A stretch of 64,000 bases of DNA from Lewinellaceae bacterium (GCA_016708875.1 JADJFA010000028.1:1-64000); one strand, 5' to 3'. Shown: positions 34,962-45,104, counted from the stretch's first letter. The notes: generated from the sequence alone by a model not told the origin. Numbers and translations are program-made.

Positions 34962-37507
34962 ATGAACAATTTACGCATTTATTTCATTGCCTCCAGTAGC
35001 CTGATGCTACTCACTTTTTTCATCGCTTTACCCGCGTTCGCCCAACTCACCTGTTTACCCGTTTTCCCCAATGCGGACGACGATGTGACCATCACCTTTG
35101 ATGCCACGCAGGGCAATGGGGCACTGGCTGGTGTAAACCCCGTTTGGGCGCACCTCGGCGTGATCACCAATTTGAGCACTGGCCCCAGCGATTGGAAGCA
35201 CGTAGCCACAACCTGGCCAGTGAATAATGCCGCAGCGCAAATGACCAATGCCGGGCCTAACCTGTGGACTAAGTCATTCAATATCAATACATTCTTCAAC
35301 ATTCCCGGCAATGAGACGGTACTAAAATTAGCCTGTGTTTTCCGCGATGCTTCGGGCAATACCGTGGGCCGTGCCGCCGATGGGGGCGATATTTTCTATG
35401 AAGTATATCCCAACAACACGCCCCTGCAAACCTTGTTGTTGGCCCCTACATCTTCCCTTTTTCTGGGCAATATTGGGCAACAAATTCAAGTCAAAGCCGC
35501 TTCATCAGGGCCTGCCACGCTCAAATTGTTCGACAATGGCGTACAGATATCCACGGCGCCCAATGCGGAATTGTTACAGCATACCCTGAATGTGAGCAGT
35601 ATCGGAATACACAAAGTTGAGTTTGTGGCTACCAATGCTACTGAGAGCGACACTTCTGCTTTTAGTTATGTTGTTGCGGGCAATATCGTTTCTCAAGACG
35701 CGCCTGCCGGGACAGAGTGGGGCATCAATTATCTGTCAAACAGCTCCGTCCGACTCGCACTCTACGCACCAAACAAGCAGGTGGTTTACGTGCTGGGCGA
35801 CTTCAACGACTGGCAACCCAGCACTACCCACCAGATGAATCGAAGTCTCGATGGTACGCTCTGGTGGCTCGACATCACGGGCATTCAGCCTGGACAACCT
35901 GTTCGTTTTCAATACCTTGTGGACGGAAACCTGAGAATTGCAGATCCACTAAGTACTCTGGTGCTCGACCCATGGAACGACGGTTTTATCCCCGACTTTA
36001 CTTTCCCCAACCTTCCCCCCTACCCTGTTGGAAAAACCAACGGCATGGTGAGCGTGCTGCAAACTGCTCAGCAGCCATTCGATTGGCAAGCCAGCAATTA
36101 TGAGCGACCCAAAAAGACAGATTTGGTGGTTTACGAACTTTTGATGCGCGATTTTATCGCCCGTCACGCCCCCAAGCAACCCACGATTTCAGCGTTTTCA
36201 ACGACTTCAATCATGAATCGCAGGCCACAAAAACCTATGTCAAAAACTGTTTAGAGTATTGGGTGACGGAGTTTAAAGTGGATGGTTTTCGCTTTGACCT
36301 TTCCAAAGGCTTTACCCAGAAAAACACCTTGGGCAACACTGGGGCCTGGAATGCCTATGATGCTTCACGGGTTGCAATTTTGAAAGATTACACAGATTTC
36401 ATCTGGGCGATTGACCCCGATTTTTTTGTGATTTTGGAACATTTGTCCGACAACGATGAAGAAAAAGAACTAGCAGAATACGGCATGATGCTTTGGGGTA
36501 ATATGCATGGAGCCTACAAAGAAACCGTACTCGGTTATGCGACAACCAGCAATCTAAGCGGTATTTCGTACCTATCGCGGAACTGGGCGGTGCCGCATCT
36601 TATTGGTTATATGGAAAGCCACGATGAGGAGAGACTGGCCTACGAATGCAAAACAGTTGGCAATCAGGTTCCCTCGCACAACATTCGGACGGTTCCCGTG
36701 ATGATGCAACGTATTGCAATGCTTCAAAACCTGCTTTTCACAGTACCTGGCCCTAAAATGTTCTGGCAATTTGGCGAAATGGGCTACGATTTCCCAATCA
36801 ATTACTGCGATGATGGCACCATCAACAACGGTTGCCGAACAGGCCCTAAGCCCATCCGTTGGGATTATCTGGACGACCCACACCGCCGCAAGCTGCACAA
36901 TGTGACTGCTGCGCTGCTGCATCTCCGAAAAAACTACGATGTATTCGAGACCACGAATTTCAATGCAGATCCATTGAGCGCCGGGCCGATCAAATATATG
37001 TGGCTCAACGCACCGGATATGGCCGTGTTTGTCATCGCCAATATTGCCACCAGTGCAAAGGACCAATTCATTTCACTCACCAGCCCGGGGTGGTGGTATG
37101 AGTATTATACCGGGGATAGTATTTTGGTGGAAAACGTCCCATATCATTTTACACTGCAAGCAGGGGAGTACCGCATTTATCTCGACCAGAAAGTGGCCCT
37201 GCCACCAGGGATAGTCATTTCGGCGACCCAGGAGCCGGTCGGCGCGGTGGATTATTTGGGGGTTCAGCCGAATCCAGTTGGAGATGTTTTGGTGGCGCGT
37301 TTTTCCCTGCGGGAAGATTCAGATATTCAGATGAACATCACAGATATAAACGGAAAAACTATTGAGAACCAAAGGTTTGAAAACCTTCCCGTAGGCGAAC
37401 ATCAGATTCAGATTGAATCAGCGAATTGGCAACCGGGGATATATTTCGCTGTCTTGCGTGATGCAAACGGGATGGTTTCAACGAGAAAACTTGTGAAAAC
37501 ACACTGA
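34962..37507 (+). pseudogene. Secreted alpha-amylase-family glycosidase with internal deletion
   Basis: The 5' part (34962-36254) has a signal peptide (NNLRIYFIASS ... FAQ), Ig-like modules, a carbohydrate-binding E-set domain (VVYVLGDFNDWQPSTTHQMN) and the start of a GH13 barrel (DLVVYELLMRDFIARH). Directly after that His codon the sequence jumps, in another frame, to THDFSVFNDFNHESQATKTY and then GFRFDLSKGF (nucleophile region), VILEHLSD (acid/base) and YMESHDEERLAYE. The first three barrel strands, with conserved region I (the VxxNH motif), are missing, roughly 100-140 residues. The 3' part (36263-37507) ends with a type-A type IX sorting domain (VQPNPVGDVLVARF ... STRKLVKTH). Either a real deletion or an assembly collapse; the encoded enzyme would be inactive. 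Confidence 0.85.
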
Positions 37508-37527
37508 TAAACGAGTAGACAAAATTA

Positions 37528-37606
37528 TTTCACACTACGCCACAACGACACAACGTTTTAATCTGTTGATTACCAAAACGTTGTGGCGTTGTGGCGTAGT
37601 GTGAAA
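37528..37606. repeat. Palindrome between amylase and desaturase genes
   Basis: Arms 37528-37559 (TTTCACACTACGCCACAACG and onward) and 37575-37606 pair almost completely around a 15-base loop. Sits between convergent genes and probably terminates both. Confidence 0.85.
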
Positions 37607-37612
37607 CAATCA

Positions 37613-38723
37613 TCACCCCATCATTTCATCCATATCCGGCAGTTTCCCAAAACGCCGAAGTGTGGCGAAATGCGAGCGGAGTGCATGGCCAAAAGATTTG
37701 TGTTCCAGATATGGCACATTGAATTCGGCTGCGGTGCTTTCTACAATGTTCGCAAGGCGCGGGTAATGCACGTGGCAGATTTTTTGGAAAAAGGTGGTGC
37801 TCCACCTGATAATTCAATCCACCCACATACCAGGACAACAAACGGTTATGCCGCGAAAAATTGACTGTCGTATTCATCTGGTGGATCGCCCATTCATTCT
37901 CAATGACTCCTTGAGCAGAAGGCAGGGGAAAGGTTGTTTCTTCCACCGTATGAGCCAGTTGAAAAATGATGGTCAGGATAATCCCGCAAATGAAATGCAT
38001 CAGCAGAAAGCCCGCAATGACTTGTAAAACAGGAATTCCTGCCAGGATAGGTAAGCCTACAAAAATAAAAAAGTAGAAGACCTTAATTGCGATGATCTGT
38101 GCCAAAAACACCCTGTTTTGGGCATCTGTGTTTTTGTTGACCCCATTGCGGCGGTACCGAGCGAACTGCATAAAATCTTTTGCAGTAGCCCAATACAACG
38201 TTACAACACTATAAATCAGGATGGCATGCCACCATTGGGTGCGATGGGCAGATTTCACCTCCGTATGTGGAGATAAGCGCAAACCAGGCTTGTCCGCAAT
38301 ATCATCGTCGTAGTGCGCGATGTTGGTAAACGTATGATGCAGGGTGTTGTGCTGCCATTTCCAATTGTTTATCGAACCGCCCAATAGGATGAGCGAATAT
38401 CCCATCAATTCATTGATACGCGGATTGGCAGAATATGCCCCATGGTTGGCATCGTGCATGACACTCATACCCACACCAGCCATGGCCACGCCCATAAATG
38501 CCCATAATGCGAGCGTCCAACCGAAAGCCGGTTGAAACCACATCATAAAAACCAGGGGCAAAAAATAAGCGGAAAGTAAAATGATGGTCTTAACAACTAC
38601 GCCGGCATTGGCGTGTTTCGATAAGTTGTTTTCTTTGAAATATGAATCTACCCGATTATGTAAGGTAGTATAAAACTGCGATTTATCAAGGCTGATGAAA
38701 CGGATAGGCTTTATAAGCGCCAT
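37613..38723 (-). CDS. Membrane fatty-acid desaturase (apparent frameshift near C-terminus)
   Basis: About 369 residues after correction, four to six membrane segments. The three His boxes of acyl-lipid desaturases are present: HDANHGA (about 98), WQHNTLHHTF (about 131) and NYQVEHHLFP (about 310, Q in the front-end-type position). Family members put a double bond into membrane acyl chains. The open frame runs on to 37626 with a non-family tail. Removing one T from the six-T run at 37780-37785 gives KICHVHYPRLANIVESTAAE and a stop at 37613, matching normal desaturase ends. The ATG at 38723 is chosen; the upstream open frame is not conserved-looking. Confidence 0.87.
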
Positions 38724-38931
38724 GAAGAGAAAGAAAATTTTTGACGCAGAACTGCGCAAAGTGAAACTTAAACGCACAAAATACCGCATTGTTCCTGAAT
38801 GGCGGGTATAAGCAACAAAACCGTCCTGCTGTGACAAATTCTGATTTGGCACATTTTAGGTGTTGGTTGCGGGGCTTCCTTCAGGATAACGGCAATGCAA
38901 ATCGCTCCACTTGTAGTCTTTTGGGGCAATG

Positions 38932-39126
38932 TTATTTTCCTTTTTTCATCCCGCCGCCTTTCATTCCTCCGCCTTTCATCTTCGAGGAGCCTGGCTTAGG
39001 CGACAAAAAGCGGTTTTTGTTTTTGCTGAAATCGCTTACTGTGTTCTTTTTAGGCGCAAGAATTTTCGGCTTTTTTGGCTCAGAAGCTTTGTCGCTGGGG
39101 GTTTGATCGTTTTTTTCTTCAGACAT
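38932..39126 (-). CDS. Small Lys-rich protein
   Basis: 64 residues, strongly basic, with a C-terminal glycine/methionine/lysine repeat (KMKGGGMKGGGMKKGK). No membrane segment or signal. Support for a real gene: an ATG 24-31 bp downstream of a perfect TAACTTTG box, codon use like its neighbours, and no competing frame. Probably a nucleic-acid-interacting or disordered protein; function unknown. Divergent from carB. Confidence 0.55.
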   Translation of the reverse strand: MSEEKNDQTPSDKASEPKKPKILAPKKNTVSDFSKNKNRFLSPKPGSSKMKGGGMKGGGMKKGK

Positions 39127-39156
39127 GGGTGGATGTTTTTTTGTGTTTTAACGGGG

Positions 39157-39190
39157 CAAAGTTAGCCCGTTTTGAAAAATTTCGAGACAA
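39157..39190 (-). promoter_or_regulatory. Candidate promoter of the small Lys-rich gene
   Basis: Minus-strand TAACTTTG at 39164-39157 with TTG at 39190-39188, spacing 23 bp. The ATG at 39126 follows. Confidence 0.5.
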
Positions 39191-39225
39191 ATCCGTTTTT
39201 CAAAGTTCGAGAAAAAGTTTGTTCC

Positions 39226-39233
39226 TACCTTTG
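39226..39233 (+). promoter_or_regulatory. -7 box TACCTTTG of the carB leader
   Basis: Perfect TAnnTTTG match. Transcription from about 39240 would include the leader peptide, the terminator hairpin and then carB. No clear TTG at standard spacing. Confidence 0.5.
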
Positions 39234-39242
39234 CCTTCCGAA

Positions 39243-39299
39243 ATGAAAAAACGAGCCCAACGTAATTCGCTTCGGTTATGCCGGAATCTGGTCATTTGA
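39243..39299 (+). CDS. Putative arginine-rich leader peptide of carB
   Basis: ATG-initiated frame of 18 codons: MKKRAQRNSLRLCRNLVI, then TGA. Four Arg codons (CGA, CGT, CGG, CGG at codons 4, 7, 11, 14). The last seven codons form the 5' arm of a terminator hairpin and the TGA falls in the loop. CarB makes carbamoyl phosphate for arginine and pyrimidines, so an Arg-rich leader fits attenuation control. Coding status is inferred from this arrangement. Confidence 0.55.
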   Translation: MKKRAQRNSLRLCRNLVI

Positions 39300-39320
39300 A
39301 CCAGTTTCCGGCATTTTTTT
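39278..39320 (+). terminator. Intrinsic terminator (attenuator) upstream of carB
   Basis: Stem ATGCCGGAATCTGGT (39278-39292) pairs with ACCAGTTTCCGGCAT (39300-39314) at 14 of 15 positions around the loop CATTTGA. It is followed by T residues to 39320. It lies between a promoter box (39226) and the carB ATG (39375), so read-through is needed for carB expression. Confidence 0.8.
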
Positions 39321-39374
39321 AATCGAAACAATCGAATCAATCGGCAAATCGAATCAATCGATACAATCCATTAA

Positions 39375-41066
39375 ATGCGAGATACTAGCATCCAATCCAT
39401 CCTAATTATCGGCTCCGGCCCGATTGTCATCGGCCAAGCTTGCGAATTTGACTACTCCGGCACTCAGGCCAGTCGCTCGCTTCGCGAAGAGGGCATCAAA
39501 GTCAGCCTGATCAACTCAAATCCGGCCACTATTATGACCGACCCGGTGACGGCGGATCATATTTACCTCAGGCCGCTTACACCGGAGAGTATTGAACAGA
39601 TTTTACAAGAGCATCAGGAAGATCCGCACTTGCCTCCCATTGATGCCGTTTTGCCCACCATGGGCGGCCAAACAGCCCTCAATCTCGCCATTGAGTGCGA
39701 AAAAATGGGCATTTGGGAACAGTATGGTGTGCGCATGATCGGTGTGGATACGAAGGCCATCGAGACCACCGAGAATCGCGAGGAGTTCAAAAAACTCGTG
39801 CTGGAGCTGGGCCTGGATGTTGCCCCTTCTTTTATTGCCAATTCATTTTTGGAAGGCAAGGAAGCCGCACAAAAGATTGGTTTTCCACTGGTTATACGCC
39901 CTTCATACACGCTTGGCGGTACGGGTGGCGGCTTTTGCATGAAAGAGGAGGAGTTCGATGAAGCCCTCAAACGCGGACTCAACGCCTCGCCTACTCACGA
40001 GGTATTGGTGGAAAAAGCGGTGCTGGGTTGGAAAGAATTTGAGCTCGAACTGCTTCGCGACCACCTAGACAATGTGGTCATCATCTGCACCGTCGAAAAC
40101 CTCGACCCGATGGGCATCCACACGGGAGACTCCATCACCGTCGCCCCGGCAATGACGCTCTCTGATACCGCTTATCAGGATATGCGCAACCAAGCTATAA
40201 AGATCATGCGGGCTTTGGGCAATTTCGCGGGAGGCTGCAACGTGCAGTTTGCGCAAAACCCTGCGGATGAAAAACTTATAGCCATTGAGGTGAACCCTCG
40301 CGTGTCGCGTTCCTCGGCATTGGCCAGTAAAGCCACGGGATACCCGATTGCGAAAATCGCCGCCAAACTCGCTATTGGCTACTCCCTTGATGAGTTGAAA
40401 AATCAAATCACAAAGACGACCTCAGCATTTTTTGAACCATCGTTGGACTATGTGATTGTGAAAATGCCACGCTGGAATTTTGACAAATTTCACGGAGCCG
40501 ACCACCGGCTTGGCCTTCAAATGAAATCTGTCGGCGAAGTAATGGCCATTGGGCGTTGTTTTAACGAAGCCCTGCAAAAAGCCTGTCAGAGCCAGGAGAA
40601 CAACCGGACTGGCCTTGGGGCCGACAAAAAAGAGTGGCTGCGCACAGATGATATCATGGAGCGCCTGGAGAAAGTTTCTGATGACCGCATTTACCGGGTG
40701 AAAGATGCGCCACGCCTGGGCATTCCTTCTAAAACTGTTCAAAAATTTACAGGCATAGACCCTTGGTTTATCGGCCAAATAAAGGAATTGGTAAAAATGG
40801 AAGAGCAACTTCTGCGCTACAACGTGCCGGAGGATATCCCAACCGAGTTCTTTATTCAATTGAAAAAGAACGGCTATTCCGACGCGCAAATCGCATGGTT
40901 GCTCCGCATTGACGAAAAACCGGTTACCCGGGAGCGAAAAAAGCGTGGCATCCGACGTGTGTATAAAATGGTGGACACCTGCGCGGCTGAATTCGAAAGC
41001 ACGACCAATTATTTCTATTCCACCTTCGAGGGGGGAACTTTGGGAGGAGGAGCAGGAATGGGTTAG
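39375..41066 (+). CDS. carB: Carbamoyl-phosphate synthase large subunit, N-terminal half
   Basis: 563 residues: the first ATP-grasp half (carboxyphosphate synthesis) plus the oligomerisation domain. Motifs: IIGSGPIVIGQACEFDYSGT (about 11-30), PTMGGQTALNLA, the ATP-binding loop RPSYTLGGTGGG (about 176) and IEVNPRVSRSSALASKATGY (about 303). The family sequence is uninterrupted to YFYSTFEGG, where a glycine-rich tail of about 10 residues leads to TAG. CarB is normally one chain; here the C-terminal half starts 33 bp downstream in another frame, after a palindrome. Both halves look complete, so they may work as separate chains, as in some archaea, or the split may be recent or artefactual. Confidence 0.92.
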   Translation: MRDTSIQSILIIGSGPIVIGQACEFDYSGTQASRSLREEGIKVSLINSNPATIMTDPVTADHIYLRPLTPESIEQILQEHQEDPHLPPIDAVLPTMGGQTALNLAIECEKMGIWEQYGVRMIGVDTKAIETTENREEFKKLVLELGLDVAPSFIANSFLEGKEAAQKIGFPLVIRPSYTLGGTGGGFCMKEEEFDEALKRGLNASPTHEVLVEKAVLGWKEFELELLRDHLDNVVIICTVENLDPMGIHTGDSITVAPAMTLSDTAYQDMRNQAIKIMRALGNFAGGCNVQFAQNPADEKLIAIEVNPRVSRSSALASKATGYPIAKIAAKLAIGYSLDELKNQITKTTSAFFEPSLDYVIVKMPRWNFDKFHGADHRLGLQMKSVGEVMAIGRCFNEALQKACQSQENNRTGLGADKKEWLRTDDIMERLEKVSDDRIYRVKDAPRLGIPSKTVQKFTGIDPWFIGQIKELVKMEEQLLRYNVPEDIPTEFFIQLKKNGYSDAQIAWLLRIDEKPVTRERKKRGIRRVYKMVDTCAAEFESTTNYFYSTFEGGTLGGGAGMG

Positions 41067-41067
41067 G

Positions 41068-41100
41068 AACGTCGGAAGGGTTTGAAACCCTTCCGACGTT
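41068..41100. repeat. Palindrome between the two carB halves
   Basis: 33-bp palindrome AACGTCGGAAGGGTTT and its complement, perfect apart from the central base. It starts 2 bp after the stop codon of the first half and overlaps the TTG that opens the second half (41099). Confidence 0.9.
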
Positions 41101-42280
41101 GGCGAAGAACGAAAGCATCGCTACAGACAAGAAAAAAATCGTGGTGCTCGGATCCGGCCCCAATAGAATAGGCCAGGGCATTGAGTTTGACTATTGCTGC
41201 GTACACGGCCTATTGGCGGCCAAAGAAGTTGGTTATGAGGCGATTATGGTCAATTGCAACCCCGAAACGGTCTCCACCGATTTTGACATGGCCGACAAAC
41301 TCTACTTCGAGCCAGTGTATTGGGAGCATCTAGAAGAAATACTGGAACTTGAAAAACCCGACGGAGTCATCGTACAACTGGGTGGTCAAACGGCACTCAA
41401 ACTCGCCGAAAATCTCCACAAAAACGGTTACAACATAATCGGCACCAGTTACGACAGTATGGACATTGCCGAGGATAGGGGGCGTTTTTCAGAGCTGCTG
41501 CACGAACTTGATATTCCGTACCCAAAATTTGGCGTCGCCAAGGATGTGGATGCGGCACTCGATATTGCCAAGCGTTTGCCTTATCCTTTACTCGTGCGTC
41601 CAAGTTACGTTTTGGGTGGTCAGCGCATGAAAATTGTCATCAATGACAACGAGTTAGAGCGTCAGGTACTGACCATTTTCAAGCACTTGCCCGACAATCG
41701 GGTATTAATTGACCAATTCCTGGAACGCGCCAAAGAGGCCGAGATAGACGCGATTTTTGACGGTGATGACTTCCATGTAATGGGCATCATGGAACACATT
41801 GAGCCAGCAGGTATTCACTCCGGCGATTCGTCAGCGATGCTGCCGCATTATTCGCTAGGGCCTATTGTCATCCAGAGCATGATCGAATACGCCGAAAAGA
41901 TTGCCAGAGCACTCAAGATCAAGGGTTTGATCAATATCCAATTTGCCGTCAAGGACGACCAGGTTTATGTCATCGAGGCCAATCCACGAGCATCGCGGAC
42001 CACCCCGTTTATAGCCAAGGCGTATCAGGTGCCGTATCTGAACATTGCCACGAAAATCATGCTTGGCACGCACAAACTGAAAGACTTCGACATCAAGCAC
42101 AAACTGGAGGGATACGCCATCAAAATCCCGGTCTTTTCCTTTGATAAATTCCCCGGTGTAGACAAGCGCCTTGGACCTGAAATGAAGAGCACAGGCGAGG
42201 CGATTTACTTTATAAAGGATTTGAAAGACCCGTATTTCAGGGAATTGGAAAGGAATAGGAGTATGTATTTGTACAATTGA
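41099..42280 (+). CDS. carB: Carbamoyl-phosphate synthase large subunit, C-terminal half
   Basis: 393 residues: the second ATP-grasp half (carbamate phosphorylation). Motifs: VLGSGPNRIGQGIEFDYCCV (about 17-36), QLGGQTALKLAE, RPSYVLGGQRM, HIEPAGIHSGDS and IEANPRASRTTPFIAKAYQV. The chain stops after the ATP-grasp fold (STGEAIYFIKDLKDPYF ... MYLYN) without the allosteric MGS domain of E. coli CarB. Combined length with the first half is about 956 residues, in line with the shorter CarB proteins of this phylum. The frame begins at a TTG inside the palindrome; the first family residues are KNESIATDKKK. No other start codon lies before the conserved motif, so expression may depend on re-initiation. 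Confidence 0.9.
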   Translation: MAKNESIATDKKKIVVLGSGPNRIGQGIEFDYCCVHGLLAAKEVGYEAIMVNCNPETVSTDFDMADKLYFEPVYWEHLEEILELEKPDGVIVQLGGQTALKLAENLHKNGYNIIGTSYDSMDIAEDRGRFSELLHELDIPYPKFGVAKDVDAALDIAKRLPYPLLVRPSYVLGGQRMKIVINDNELERQVLTIFKHLPDNRVLIDQFLERAKEAEIDAIFDGDDFHVMGIMEHIEPAGIHSGDSSAMLPHYSLGPIVIQSMIEYAEKIARALKIKGLINIQFAVKDDQVYVIEANPRASRTTPFIAKAYQVPYLNIATKIMLGTHKLKDFDIKHKLEGYAIKIPVFSFDKFPGVDKRLGPEMKSTGEAIYFIKDLKDPYFRELERNRSMYLYN

Positions 42281-42286
42281 TTTATT

Positions 42287-43273
42287 ATGAATTTGCTTAA
42301 AATCATCACCATTTTCAACTGGATCGTTATCGCACTCATTGGATTTTTGGTGATCGCTGAAACCATAACGTCTACGCCATCCAAAGGCGGAGATGCTTAT
42401 GGCCGCAGTATTGGGATGGCTATTTATTATCTGGCCATCATTGCGCTCGTTGTTCTTATTATCCTGAACCTGCTGCCTTTTAACTGGGCAAAGTATACGG
42501 CCTTGGGATTGATAGTTCTGCCGATCTTGTTTTATATAATTTGGCCAAAATGGCGAGATATGCAGCGTAAAATGCAACAGGATGCTCGTTATAGGAAGGA
42601 GGCTTCAAAACCCATATTTGAGGACAAAGAACGGGAAGGCATTGCCCGGGCTATATACGAAGGCGAAACCGAAACCGTAAAAAAAATCCTTCAATCGCCT
42701 GTGGCGCGGCTCAACGAAGGCGGTGAACTTTTAAGTTTCGTCGTGAATAAAACCTCCAGTTCCGACCATAAGATCGAAGAACGTGTGGAGTGTATCCGGC
42801 TGTTGTTTCAGGCAGGGGCACGACTCGACAGTACAAGCGCTCCAGGTGAATATTCACTCCACATGGCCGTCGCTGCGGCAGGAAACTCTAAGTTGTTACG
42901 ACTCCTGCTCGAACAGGGCGCCGATGCCAACGCCCATTATTACTCCGCCAAACGCTCCATACTGTTCGAAGCAGTCGGCTCATATCAGGAACCAGAGGCC
43001 ACCGTGCGGGTTTTGCTTGAATTCGGTGCCGATCCCAATGTTACGGCGGTAATGGATGACGAAGATGGCGCGGTTTCGCCGCTGTGGCTGGCTGCAAAAT
43101 TAGAGCGCTGGGGTGTTTGTGTCGCTTTGCTGGAAAAAGGGGGCAACACTGAATTTAAAACAGCTAATGGCAAAACCTTCCGCGCATTGGTGCAGGAATC
43201 AAACCGTGAGTTTCCTGCGGAGGGCTATTCTACGCAGACGGATTATGTTCGCTTGAAGCAAAAGTTGCAATGA
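42287..43273 (+). CDS. Membrane protein with ankyrin repeats
   Basis: 328 residues. Three hydrophobic segments at the N-terminus (about 4-25, 44-66, 71-88) and a basic stretch (KWRDMQRKMQQDARYRKEAS) precede ankyrin-type repeats from about 115 to 300. Typical units: YSLHMAVAAAGNSKLLRLLL / EQGADANAHYYSAKRS and VRVLLEFGADPNV. The repeats should lie in the cytoplasm and mediate protein contacts; no partner is indicated. It starts 6 bp after the carB stop and may be expressed with it. Convergent with the S8 protease gene. Confidence 0.8.
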   Translation: MNLLKIITIFNWIVIALIGFLVIAETITSTPSKGGDAYGRSIGMAIYYLAIIALVVLIILNLLPFNWAKYTALGLIVLPILFYIIWPKWRDMQRKMQQDARYRKEASKPIFEDKEREGIARAIYEGETETVKKILQSPVARLNEGGELLSFVVNKTSSSDHKIEERVECIRLLFQAGARLDSTSAPGEYSLHMAVAAAGNSKLLRLLLEQGADANAHYYSAKRSILFEAVGSYQEPEATVRVLLEFGADPNVTAVMDDEDGAVSPLWLAAKLERWGVCVALLEKGGNTEFKTANGKTFRALVQESNREFPAEGYSTQTDYVRLKQKLQ

Positions 43274-43354
43274 TTTCAGCTGCTGCAATAAAAAAGGGAT
43301 TGGAAACAATGCCTAAGCATTCAAAATGATGGATTGACCTCAAGTGAAGTGCTT

Positions 43355-45020
43355 TTACTTCCACACTGCCGTTCCCAGTCGCTTTACGCTATCATTGTTG
43401 GTCAAAATGATCTGGTAATGCCCTGCGGACAAATTTCGCATACCCCTTGATCTTCAATGTTGTTATCTCGTTTGGTAAAATTTTTGAAGAAATACCTTCC
43501 ATTTTCTGTCCCAAAGCATTCCGCAATTCCACTGAATCGCCGGTCTTGAAAAAATCGAACGCGTAGGTAAAAGTCAGTTCGCCCGCAGCCTGGTTGAAAC
43601 TGAACATTCCTCCATTTCCGGCAACCATTTCGTTCAATTCAATCCACGAACTGGTTATGTCAGGAAGTCCATAACCACGGGCATTATCCGGGCTTTCTGT
43701 TTGGTCGGCAGATGCAAAAACAGCGTCAAGGATTTCCGAGGCAGTCTTTTCGGGGAACGCGCTCCAAAGAGAGGCCAGCGCGCCTGCCAACATCGGCGAA
43801 GCAAGCGATGTGCCGCTCGAAAGGCCTATGGCTATGCCAACGTTTCCGGCTACCACGATCTCGTCGCCCGGCGCCACGAGCTCTGGTTTGATCCGACCAT
43901 CATACGTTGGGCCAAACGAGCTGAAATCGGCCCGATTTCCCGTAGGATTAACGGCCCCCACTGCAATTATTCCAGCTGCATCTGCCGGAACTCCAATATA
44001 TTTCCAAACTCCATCTCCTTCATTGCCGGCGGCATTGCAAATGATCATGCCTTTGGTAGCGGCGATTGCTGCGCCACGTGAACCGATGGCAGTTCTTCCG
44101 TCCAGATCAACATAACTGTGACTCAACGAATTATCATTAAAACTTGTGTAACCGAGCGAGGCATTGATAATGTCAACCCCCGCGCTGTCAGCCCACTCTG
44201 CAGCCGCCACCCAATTGACCTCTTCTATGGGAAATTCGCCACCTGTGTCTTCCGTTTTTAGCAAAAAATACGTCGCATCAGGAGCAGTACCAACGAAGTA
44301 CTTGGGCAAATTAGAAGCCATCACAGATAGTACAGAAGTTCCATGCTGTGCACCCTCGAACACTCCGGCATCGCGTTCCACAAAATCCCAAGCAGGGAAA
44401 AGTCTACCTTGCAGTCCCACGCTGTCGAACATTGGTATCGTGTCGGCATTGGTGAAACCACCGTCCATAACCGCTATCCAAATGCCTGCGCCTCGGTGGC
44501 CTGCAAGGTGCATCACCGGGAGGCCGAGCAATTGGTTTTGTTGGCCCGCATAGCCCCAGAGCGGGATGTCGTCGCCTAAAATGGCAGGATCAGAAACTAC
44601 CGGTGCACGCTTTTTTACCGGTCGGTTGGGTGGATTTCTGTATTTGAGGTGCGGCCCGATATAACTCACGGATTGAACGAAATCCAGATTTTTAAGTCTT
44701 TCGGCGGCGGCTGAATCTGCCATAACCGCAGCGGCATTAAGCCAACGGGAGGTATTGTGGATCTGTACTCCCTTGATTTTCAATTGTTCAAGGTACGCAG
44801 GATTAACAGGCAAATCATTCTCCACGATTTCAATGCTTGCTCTCGCGCGGCGTTCGAGTGCGCGGGCCGAAAGAAATTCAGCAGGCCGGCAGCTGCAATG
44901 GGGTGAATTGTATTTGTCCCGAAACTCGACCCAGTATTTATTGGTTTTTTGGGAAAAGAGCGGTTGATGAAAACCTAAAAAAACCAGTAAGAATAAAGGT
45001 AAAAAAAATAGTTTTTGCAT
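43355..45020 (-). CDS. Secreted S8 (subtilisin-like) serine protease with type IX tail (apparent frameshift)
   Basis: About 554 residues after correction. Signal peptide (MQKLFFLPLFLLVFLGFHQP..FSQ), a short propeptide region, then the catalytic domain with Asp in IAVMDGGF, His in AQHGTSVLSVM, Asn in NAAGNEGDG and Ser in SSGTSLASPMLAG. The open frame ends at 43392 with a tail unlike the family. Removing one C from the run at 43443-43446 gives KGMRNLSAGHYQIILTNNDS and a stop at 43355, a standard type-A type IX sorting end. It should be exported to the surface or medium and degrade protein. Divergent from the glycosyltransferase gene. Confidence 0.88.
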
Positions 45021-45104
45021 GTTGTCCGAGAAGTTGAGCGCCGCAAAGGTTTGTCATTCTTACTTTCGCATTTTAAAAATCTTGTTTGCCACCTTCACAA
45101 AAAT

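Noticed and set aside
41068..41100. Palindrome between carB halves as a true transcription terminator
   Set aside because: No T run follows on either strand, and the downstream half has no promoter-like sequence, so transcription should continue.
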